DNA from: Streptomyces iranensis
Lineage (GTDB): Bacteria > Actinomycetota > Actinomycetes > Streptomycetales > Streptomycetaceae
Length of the DNA stretch: 64,000 nt
Direction of reading: 5' to 3'
Assembly: GCF_017874715.1 (NCBI RefSeq)
Contig: NZ_JAGGLR010000005.1
Coordinates: forward strand, 62,001 to 126,000
The notes below the pieces were generated by a model. It made no database searches, was not told where the DNA came from, and worked only from the letters and a program-made list of their open reading frames with translations. Made by a program: the position numbers and the translations under genes. This document shows positions 32,601 to 39,508 of this stretch, piece by piece; the stretch's first letter is position 1; each line of letters starts with the position of its first letter.

Positions 32601-32709
32601 CGTCGCTTTCCCTCCGCATCGTACGGCTCCTCACGCGTCTCCCGTTACAGGAATGGACGATGCGCCGAGTCGACGCGGTTCCTGCCGCCTCACCACAGAG
32701 GACACGCTG

Positions 32710-33420
32710 TTAGTCCAGGACATGCCGCAGATAGCTCCGCGGATCGGCGAGGTAGCGGCGCCAGTGGTCGACCAGGGTCAGCTCGCTCCAGGCCACCCGC
32801 CGCATCCCGTGCTCGCCGACCTCCACGATGTCCGCACCGGGCAGCGCGGTCAGCAGGGGCGAATGCGTCGCGCAGATGACCTGGGCGCCGTTCTTCACCA
32901 ACTCATCAAGATGGCCGATGAGTTCAAGGCAGGAGGCGAAGGAGAGCGCCGCCTCGGGCTCGTCCATGACATACAGTCCGGGCTGGAGGAACTTATCCCG
33001 GAACGCCGCGAGAAACCCCTCGCCGTGGCTGACCGAATGCGGGGCGAAACCCTCCCGGTCCAGTGCGTCCAGCGCGGTCTCGGCGCGCAGGAAGAACCCC
33101 TTGCGCGCCGCCCAACTGCCCAGCATCCGCCGCCCGCGCGGCGCCGCGTCGAAACGGATCCGCTCGCCCAGCGCCGACTTGGGCCGGTGGCTGGCGTAAC
33201 GCCAATCGTGCGAGCCGCCGTACGAGTCCAGCCCGAACCCCTCCGCGAGGCCCTCGACCAGCGTCGACTTGCCCGACCCGTTCTCCCCGACGAGAAACGT
33301 CACGGGCGCGGTGAACCGCAGCCCGTCCGCCAGCAACCCCCGCACGCATGGCACCGACCAGGGCCACCCCTCCTCACGCGACCCCGGGTCAATGTGTGCG
33401 TACGCACGTTCGATAATCAT
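32710..33420 (-). CDS. AAA-family ATPase (ABC/SMC-like, single domain)
   Basis: A 236-aa ATPase. Walker A is FLVGENGSGKST (about 43-53), the signature-like region follows VSHGEGFLAAFRDKF, Walker B is LYVMDEPEAALSF and the switch histidine is ICATHSPLLTALPGAD. The MDEPEAAL and ATHSP combination marks the ABC-like 'AAA_23/ATP-dependent endonuclease relatives' class found in stand-alone proteins of unknown target. It ends with ADPRSYLRHVLD. It lies 12 bp upstream of the kinase-like gene on the same strand order, but the start-to-stop spacing does not prove an operon. Confidence 0.85.
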   Translation of the reverse strand: MIIERAYAHIDPGSREEGWPWSVPCVRGLLADGLRFTAPVTFLVGENGSGKSTLVEGLAEGFGLDSYGGSHDWRYASHRPKSALGERIRFDAAPRGRRMLGSWAARKGFFLRAETALDALDREGFAPHSVSHGEGFLAAFRDKFLQPGLYVMDEPEAALSFASCLELIGHLDELVKNGAQVICATHSPLLTALPGADIVEVGEHGMRRVAWSELTLVDHWRRYLADPRSYLRHVLD

Positions 33421-33432
33421 CGCCCGAGTCTC

Positions 33433-34206
33433 TCATGGCGTCCAAAAGGAGGCGGGCAACGCCTCGACCTCGATGGCGGCTTGGCGTAGGTAGGCGGCAA
33501 CCGGCAGCAGCGCGGCGTACACCGGGTCGCCGCCACCGGCCAGGCGGTCGATGACGTCGGCGTTGGTCCGCGCCCGTGCGGGCACCACGTCCGCGAATGC
33601 CGACCGGTCGCCGTCGTAGCCATAGGCGTCGAGCAGCAGGTGCAGACGCCGGGACCGGTCCTCGAACGCGGTGAATCCAGTCCGCTCAACCAATTGACGT
33701 GCCTGCAACGGCACCCAGGTCAACACCATGAATGCCAGATCGAACTCGCGCGACGAGGGCCCAGCGGTGTCCCAGTCGAAGAACCCGGCCAGATCGCCGT
33801 CGCGCCACACCGCGTTCCACGGGGCGGCGTCATGGTGCCCGACGATCAGCCCCGGCCGCCACGTCTGCCCGGCGAGCCAGCGCACGCCCGGTGGCGGCAC
33901 AAACGACTCCGTAGCATCGTGCAGCCGACGGGCCCACTTGCCAACGCCCACCAGCGCGGTGTCCGAATACACCCACGCAGGCCAGGGAAGCGCCTCACCA
34001 GTGGTCTCGCCCACGAGATGGGTCAAGACCTCACGCCCTTGCCCGTCAGTCCCCAGCACCCGGGGCGCCCCGTCGAAGCCCGCGGCCTCCAGATGACGCA
34101 GCACCGCGTGCACGGCAGGCGTCCAGGGCTGGGCGGGCCGATGGACCGCATCACCGATACGCACCGCACCTACGGTCCGGCCACCAGCCAGACGTTCCTC
34201 CTCCAT
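33433..34206 (-). CDS. Aminoglycoside phosphotransferase (APH)-family protein
   Basis: A 257-aa eukaryotic-like small-molecule kinase: N-lobe GGRTVGAVRIGDAVHRPAQP and LTHLVGETTG, catalytic loop LIVGHHDAAPWNAVW (Asp base), and metal-binding GFFDWDTAGPSSREFDLAFM. The G-loop lysine region is short, as in APH-like proteins that phosphorylate sugars or drugs. ATG 34206 lacks a Shine-Dalgarno and may be leaderless. A resistance role is not implied by sequence alone. Confidence 0.85.
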   Translation of the reverse strand: MEEERLAGGRTVGAVRIGDAVHRPAQPWTPAVHAVLRHLEAAGFDGAPRVLGTDGQGREVLTHLVGETTGEALPWPAWVYSDTALVGVGKWARRLHDATESFVPPPGVRWLAGQTWRPGLIVGHHDAAPWNAVWRDGDLAGFFDWDTAGPSSREFDLAFMVLTWVPLQARQLVERTGFTAFEDRSRRLHLLLDAYGYDGDRSAFADVVPARARTNADVIDRLAGGGDPVYAALLPVAAYLRQAAIEVEALPASFWTP

Positions 34207-34579
34207 GGCCAGGTTGTATCGCAATCCCGACGGGCCGCGCATGCGCATTTCGCGGCGCGAGTGGCGGCATCCTGGCCCCTCCCAGACACCCCTCTAAAAA
34301 CGCTTGACCTATCGCAACTAATAAGTCAAGCAACCTCCAGACGGGTACCCCACCCCCGGCAGAGCTGTCCGGCGTCGGCCCAAGCCCCGTCCGCAGAAGC
34401 CGCCACCGGGCCCAGCCTCCCACCGGCCCGGCGGCCGGCGACGGGACCCGCGCCCCCCACCTGCCGCCCCCATGCTCAAATGCGCCGAAGGCGCGAAACG
34501 GCGCCGCAGACAACCCACAACCTAATCCCCAGCCCCTAACCGTGTTGACCGCCCCGACAGGCAGTGCTGGAGTCGGCAC
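34207..34579. other. Intergenic region with an AT-rich inverted repeat
   Basis: 373 bp between two divergently transcribed genes. At 34303-34330 CTTGAC and GTCAAG flank an AT-rich centre (CTATCGCAACTAATAA), the most AT-rich spot in this part of the window; TTGAC is also a -35-like word in both directions. From 34340 to 34530 the DNA is ordinary GC-rich sequence with no convincing gene. Confidence 0.5.
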
Positions 34580-35320
34580 GTGGACAGCATCCCGGCCAAC
34601 CGGCGGCTCTGGAACCAGATCAGCAGCGCCTACCAGCACAAGCACGACCCGCAAATCGGCGCCACACCCCGGCTGTGGGGCATGTACTCCATCCCTGACG
34701 CGCACCTGCACGCCCTGGGCGACGTCACCGGCAAGCGCGTCCTCGAACTCGGCTGCGGCGCCGGCCAGTGGTCCAGGGCGCTCGCCGCCGAGGGCGCCAC
34801 CGTGGTCGGGCTCGACCTGTCCGAAGCCCAACTCGCCGCAGCAGCCGGCGCGATGGGAGCGGCCCGCTACCCGCTGGTGCAAGGCGCCGCCGAACAACTC
34901 CCCTTCGCCGCCGATAGCTTCGACCTGGTGTTCTGCGACTTCGGTGGGCTCAGCTGGGCGCCCCCGCACCTGGCCGTCCCGCAGGCCGCACGCGTCTTGG
35001 ACCGAGGCGGGCGCCTGGTGTTCAACGTCGCCAGCCCATGGTTCGAAGCTTGCTACGACGAAGCCGCCGGCCGCGTGACCACGACGCTGCAGCAGGACTA
35101 CTTCGGGCTGAACACCATCGCCGAAGGCGACGGCGCGACCAGCTATCAGCTCACCTACGGCGACTGGGTCAAGGTCCTGCGCGGCGCGGGTCTCATCATC
35201 GACGACCTCATCGAGCCGCGGCCCGAACTCGGAACACCCAACGGCTACAACGAAACCGACCCACCCGACTGGGCACACCGCTGGCCGGCGGAACTGCTCT
35301 GGGTAACCCACAAACCGTAA
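34580..35320 (+). CDS. Class I SAM-dependent methyltransferase (UbiE/Methyltransf_11 type)
   Basis: A 246-aa methyltransferase: motif I RVLELGCGAGQWSRALAAEG, acidic residue after beta 2 in VVGLDLSEAQL, motif II AEQLPFAADSFDLVFCDFGG, and VLDRGGRLVFNVASPWF. The C-terminal part (NGYNETDPPDWAHRWPAELL) is probably the substrate cap. GTG 34580 is preceded by GGAG at 7 nt. No biosynthetic neighbours give away its substrate. Confidence 0.88.
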   Translation: MDSIPANRRLWNQISSAYQHKHDPQIGATPRLWGMYSIPDAHLHALGDVTGKRVLELGCGAGQWSRALAAEGATVVGLDLSEAQLAAAAGAMGAARYPLVQGAAEQLPFAADSFDLVFCDFGGLSWAPPHLAVPQAARVLDRGGRLVFNVASPWFEACYDEAAGRVTTTLQQDYFGLNTIAEGDGATSYQLTYGDWVKVLRGAGLIIDDLIEPRPELGTPNGYNETDPPDWAHRWPAELLWVTHKP

Positions 35321-35365
35321 GTTCCGCCGCGCCGAGACACGAAGGCATCCCCCCGCCGTTCAGGC

Positions 35366-35414
35366 CCTACTCCCGGCTTCGCCTACTCCCGGCCTCGCCT
35401 ACTCCCCGGCTTCG
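35366..35414. repeat. Three-copy 16-17 bp tandem repeat through the PucR stop codon
   Basis: CCTACTCCCGGCTTCG (35366), CCTACTCCCGGCCTCG (35382) and CCTACTCCCCGGCTTCG (35398) are contiguous. The last copy encodes, on the minus strand, the end of the PucR-type regulator (GEAGE plus TAG); the other two copies lie just beyond its stop. Confidence 0.85.
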
Positions 35415-36583
35415 CCCTGATCTTGGTATCCATCGGGTGCCGCCAAAGCGATACGGACGGTCGCCGCGTCCCACGGCGTGGCCGGGTCGAGCCCCGTCAG
35501 ATCTTTGAAGCGGGACAGGCGCTTGAGGACGGTATTGCGGTGGCAGACAAGGGCCTCCGCCGTACCGGACAGCGAGCCCGACCGCAGGTAGGTCTCCACG
35601 GTCTGGAAGAGCTGACCGCGCCCGGTCTCCGACAGGACTCCCATGCCTCCGAGGGCGTCCGATCTGATGGCGGCGGTGAGCTCGGGAAGGGATGCCGCCA
35701 CCAGCGCGGGCCATCCTTCGGACAGGGTCAGCGGAAGCGGCCCTCGGGGCGCCGCGGTGACGAAGAGGTCATGGGCGAGGCGCCATGCGCCTGGAACGTC
35801 AGCCAGCCTCGGGGCAACGGGCGCGATGGTTACCGGAAGCCCCTCCGCCCAGTGGGGGAGAAGCCGCTGGGGACGCGGATTCGGCACGAGGATCACGGCC
35901 GAGTCCGCCCTCGCGTGGACCTGTGCCCTGCTGCCCGCGTTCGCGATGCGATGACGTACATCGGACATGGCCGTCAAGGGCGCGGCCATGACCAGGTAGG
36001 GGCTCTCTCCGGGGAGGCCGAGCGTGTGGCTCAGCTGCATCGTCAGCGCCGGACCGGGCCGCTCCCGGTCCAGGAATCCGGAGAGCATGACAGCGATGTG
36101 TGTCTCGCGGTTCCTGGCCATCTGTGACACCTCGTTGAGGTAGCCGGCGTGAACGCGGACGGTGTGGTACTCGATCGCCTCCCAGAGCCGGACGGCGGAA
36201 TCGTTGAGGGCATTCCGCTGGGCGGTGTCAGCCTGACCGCGCAGTGTGGTCCACAGCAGGCGGAAAACCATGCGTACCGCTTGGAGGAGGACTTCAAGCG
36301 GTACGCCCTGGACGGCGCGCCTGCGTCCGATCGACTCCGAGACCGTCTCGAGGTGGGTGGAGACCGGCAGGCCCGCCACCTTGCGGAGGATGAGTTCCAG
36401 CGCCTCGGTCGTGGTGTCGTGCAGGTCGTCCTCCGGGATGTCCACGTGTGTGTACCCCTCGATGGCCCTGAGCTGATCCAGGTATCCCTGGGCGAGGGTC
36501 TCCATGTTGCCCAGACACCAGCCGACGAGCTCCCGCAGCTCTGGCGGTGGTGGCACCTCGGCGCTTTGAGTGTGCATATGCAC
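35399..36583 (-). CDS. PucR/CdaR-type transcriptional regulator
   Basis: A 394-aa regulator with an N-terminal RsbRD/GGDEF-like sensor region (ELRELVGWCLGNMETLAQGY, RRRAVQGVPLEVLLQAVRMV), a middle part and a C-terminal PucR HTH: GQLFQTVETYLRSGSLSGTA, ALVCHRNTVLKRLSRFKDLT, GLDPATPWDAATVRIALA. The H-R-N-T-V-x-x-R-L motif is the family's DNA-binding helix. It starts at GTG 36583 or ATG 36577; neither has a Shine-Dalgarno and both lie inside a 16-bp palindrome. Divergent from the transporter/deacylase operon, which it probably controls in response to its metabolite. Confidence 0.88.
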   Translation of the reverse strand: MHMHTQSAEVPPPPELRELVGWCLGNMETLAQGYLDQLRAIEGYTHVDIPEDDLHDTTTEALELILRKVAGLPVSTHLETVSESIGRRRAVQGVPLEVLLQAVRMVFRLLWTTLRGQADTAQRNALNDSAVRLWEAIEYHTVRVHAGYLNEVSQMARNRETHIAVMLSGFLDRERPGPALTMQLSHTLGLPGESPYLVMAAPLTAMSDVRHRIANAGSRAQVHARADSAVILVPNPRPQRLLPHWAEGLPVTIAPVAPRLADVPGAWRLAHDLFVTAAPRGPLPLTLSEGWPALVAASLPELTAAIRSDALGGMGVLSETGRGQLFQTVETYLRSGSLSGTAEALVCHRNTVLKRLSRFKDLTGLDPATPWDAATVRIALAAPDGYQDQGEAGE

Positions 36584-36585
36584 AC
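36570..36585. promoter_or_regulatory. 16-bp perfect palindrome at the PucR start codon
   Basis: GTGTGCATATGCACAC is its own reverse complement and covers both possible start codons of the regulator. It is in the spacer shared with the divergent MHS transporter, so it could serve autoregulation. Confidence 0.6.
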
Positions 36586-36743
36586 CATAGACGGAGTCAA
36601 CGTACCTAGCAGGCGAGCCCTGGCGAGCAGATACTGAATCCGACGCAGGTCAGCCCGAAGCCCGTAGCGGTCCATGGTGAAGCGCGCTCGGGGGGACCTC
36701 CTATCGGCAGCAAATGCACACCGCGCCCTCCAGAGGACCCCGT

Positions 36744-38066
36744 ATGAGCACCCTGCAAAGCAGCACCCACGCACCTCTAGACGTACGCCAGGCCGGTCAG
36801 GTCACCCGCGCCGCGTTCGTCGGCACGGCGCTCGAGTGGTACGACTACTTTCTCTTCGGCACCGCCGCCGCCTTGGTCTTCGACCGGCTGATCTTCACGT
36901 CGCTCAATGCGACAGCGGCGGCGCTCGCCGCGTTGGCCACGTTCGGCGTGGGGTTTCTCGCGCGCCCGCTCGGCGCCGCGCTGTTCGGATACGTCGGTGA
37001 CCGCTACGGACGCCGCCCGGCGCTGCTGATCACGATCATGGCCATCGGTATCGCGACGGGGCTGGTCGGCTTCTTGCCGACTTATCACGCCATCGGTCTG
37101 GCGGCACCGGTCGCGCTCGCGATCCTGCGTCTGATTCAGGGGCTGGCCGTGGGCGGTGAATGGGGCGGTGCCATGACCATCGCCGTGGAGCACGCGCCTC
37201 CGGGCAAGCGGGCCTGGTATGCCGCGCTCGTGCAGATCGGCTCACCGGTCGGCACCCTGTTCTCCTCCGGCGCGTTCGCGCTGGTGCTTCTGCTGCCGAG
37301 CGAGCAGTTCGACGCGTGGGGCTGGCGGCTGCCCTTCCTCGCCGCCTTCCCTCTCCTGGGGCTCGCCCTGTATCTGCGGCTGAAGCTTGAGGAGTCTCCG
37401 GTGTTCGCAGAGCTGCTGGAGGACGAAGAGCGGGTAAAGGTCCCGGTCGTGGAGGTGTTCCGCCGCACCGGTGGCCGACTCATGGTCGCCGTGATGTGTG
37501 CTTTCCTCGCGGTGGGTGGGTTCTACATGATGACCACCTTCGCCATCGGATACGGCACCGGCGTCCTCGGTCTCGACCGGGGACTGATGGTGAACGCGAC
37601 GCTGATCGCCTCCGGTGTGCAGATCCTGGCGACGCTGATCGCCGGGAAGCTGGCCGTGGCTTGGGGGCCCGCCCTCACGGTGTTCCTGGGCGGTGCCACC
37701 ACCGCACTCGCCACGTTCCCCATCTTCTGGCTTCTGGAGAGCAAGGCCCCGGCCGCCGTCGTTGCCGCCATCGTCCTCGGCATCGTCCTCATGACGATCG
37801 GGTACGCCGGCACCGGGTCGGCGCTGGCCGACCTGTTCCCCGCCAATCTCCGCTACACCGGTGTCTCCCTGGGCTACAACCTCGCCGGAGCACTGTCCGG
37901 CTTCATGCCGCTGCTGTCCCTCGCCGTACTGAAGGCGGCGGGAAACCACTCCTGGGCTCCGGCCCTGGTGCTGGTCGGCATCTCGGCCATCACCGCGGCG
38001 GGTGGACTGATCGCACGCCGCATCGGCCCCTTCACTGTCACGGAAAGCACCTACACGGAGAAATGA
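36744..38066 (+). CDS. MFS transporter, metabolite:H+ symporter (MHS) family
   Basis: A 440-aa 12-helix transporter of the MHS branch (ProP, ShiA, KgtP). Hallmarks: GTALEWYDYFLFGTAAALVF, the loop 2-3 motif GYVGDRYGRRPALL, RLIQGLAVGGEWGGAMTIAV, WGWRLPFLAAFPLLGLALYL and LEESPVFAELL. GAGGA lies 7 nt before ATG 36744. Its stop overlaps the start of the M20 peptidase gene (ATGA), implying that it imports the substrate which that enzyme cleaves, such as an N-acylated amino acid (inference). Confidence 0.9.
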   Translation: MSTLQSSTHAPLDVRQAGQVTRAAFVGTALEWYDYFLFGTAAALVFDRLIFTSLNATAAALAALATFGVGFLARPLGAALFGYVGDRYGRRPALLITIMAIGIATGLVGFLPTYHAIGLAAPVALAILRLIQGLAVGGEWGGAMTIAVEHAPPGKRAWYAALVQIGSPVGTLFSSGAFALVLLLPSEQFDAWGWRLPFLAAFPLLGLALYLRLKLEESPVFAELLEDEERVKVPVVEVFRRTGGRLMVAVMCAFLAVGGFYMMTTFAIGYGTGVLGLDRGLMVNATLIASGVQILATLIAGKLAVAWGPALTVFLGGATTALATFPIFWLLESKAPAAVVAAIVLGIVLMTIGYAGTGSALADLFPANLRYTGVSLGYNLAGALSGFMPLLSLAVLKAAGNHSWAPALVLVGISAITAAGGLIARRIGPFTVTESTYTEK

Positions 38067-39352
38067 ACAGCATGCTCAAGAACACCCAACGCGCCGCCAT
38101 CGTCGATGGGGTGGACGAAGCGTTCGACCAGCAGATCGCCTTCACCCAGGAGCTCATCAGGCATCCCTCCGTCCGCACCCGGGAAGCGTCCGCACAGGAC
38201 GTCATGGAGCGGGCGCTGAAGGAGCGGGGCTTCACGATCGACCGCTGGCAGCTCGACCCGGCCGAGCTGAGCGAGCATGTCGGCCATGGACGGATCAACG
38301 TCTCCTACGAGGGAATGACCAACGTGGTCGGCACCTTCCAGCCGGCTCAACACACGGGACGCTCACTCATCCTCAACGGGCACATCGATGTCGTGCCCGT
38401 CGGCCCCCGCGAGCAGTGGTCCAGGTCGCCCTGGGATCCGCACGTGGAAGACGGCTGGCTCTACGGCCGCGGCTGCGGGGACATGAAGGCGGGCCTGGCC
38501 GGTGGTCTCTTCGCCATCGACGCCATCCGCGCCGCGGGGCTGGAGATCACCGCGCCGCTCCACTTCCAGTCCGTGGTGGAGGAGGAGAGCACCGGCAACG
38601 GCACGCTCGCCGCGATCCAGAGGGGATACACGGCAGAAGCGGTGCTCATCCCCGAGCCCGAGGAGAACATGCTGGTCCGTGCGAACGTAGGGGTCATCTG
38701 GGCAAAGATCCGCGTTGGCGGAAAACCGACGCATCCGCGCGAGATGACATCCGGATTCAACGCGATCGACGCCGCGGTCGCGGTCGTCAACCAGCTCCGG
38801 CTCCTCGAAGCCGAATGGAACGCTGAGCGCGGTCGGCATCGCCACTTCGAGGACCTCGACCACCCGATCAACTTCAACATCGGACAGATCAGGGGCGGCG
38901 ACTGGCCGTCGAGTGTCCCCGCCTGGTGCGAGTTCGACCTGCGAGCCGCCCTGTACCCGGGAACCACGGCGGACGAGGCGTGGGAGCAGATCATGCGCCA
39001 TCTGAAGATCGCGGAGGCGGCTCTGCCGGTCGGCGATGCCCGTGTCACTGCCGAAAAGACCGGGTTCTACGCGGAAGGTTATGTTCTCGAAGAGGGCTCG
39101 GACGCGGAGCACACCCTCGGCGAGCAGCACGAGAAGGTGTTCGGCTCGCCATTGGACTCCTTCACCACACCTGGCTACATCGACTCGCGGCTCTTCGTCC
39201 TCTACTCGGGACTGCCCACCCTGGTCTACGGACCCCGGACAGAAGAGATCCACGGCTACGACGAGCGCACTCACCTGGAGTCCTTGAGGAAGGTCACCAA
39301 GACGATGGCCCTCTTCATCGCCGAATGGTGCGGTGTGACCCAGACGAGCTGA
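38063..39352 (+). CDS. M20-family metallopeptidase / deacylase (ArgE/DapE-like)
   Basis: A 429-aa zinc amidohydrolase. Metal ligands and the catalytic base are visible: LILNGHIDVVPVGP (His and Asp), GRGCGDMKAGLAGG (bridging Asp), SVVEEESTGNGTLA (Glu-Glu base and ligand), AVLIPEPEEN, and the late histidine in EEIHGYDERTHLES. A dimerisation domain (about 205-320, KIRVGGKPTHPREMTSGFNA) is inserted as usual. Coupled to the MHS transporter by a 4-bp overlap with GGAGAA just upstream. Likely removes an acyl or carbamoyl group from an imported amino acid derivative. Confidence 0.9.
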   Translation: MNSMLKNTQRAAIVDGVDEAFDQQIAFTQELIRHPSVRTREASAQDVMERALKERGFTIDRWQLDPAELSEHVGHGRINVSYEGMTNVVGTFQPAQHTGRSLILNGHIDVVPVGPREQWSRSPWDPHVEDGWLYGRGCGDMKAGLAGGLFAIDAIRAAGLEITAPLHFQSVVEEESTGNGTLAAIQRGYTAEAVLIPEPEENMLVRANVGVIWAKIRVGGKPTHPREMTSGFNAIDAAVAVVNQLRLLEAEWNAERGRHRHFEDLDHPINFNIGQIRGGDWPSSVPAWCEFDLRAALYPGTTADEAWEQIMRHLKIAEAALPVGDARVTAEKTGFYAEGYVLEEGSDAEHTLGEQHEKVFGSPLDSFTTPGYIDSRLFVLYSGLPTLVYGPRTEEIHGYDERTHLESLRKVTKTMALFIAEWCGVTQTS

Positions 39353-39508
39353 GGGCCGTGCGCCCGCCGGTCAGCGGGGGTGGCTGGACGATGCGGAATC
39401 GATCCGTCCTGGTAACCCGCCGGCCGCCGGGTCGCGGGGGCGCTGTGCCACGCTTGAAGCCGGTTCGCGCGCATGGTGCGGGCCGGTGATGCGAAGTGAG
39501 GGCGCGGC

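Noticed and set aside
33433..34206. Antibiotic resistance kinase.
   Set aside because: APH-family fold alone does not indicate a drug substrate, and no resistance context is present.
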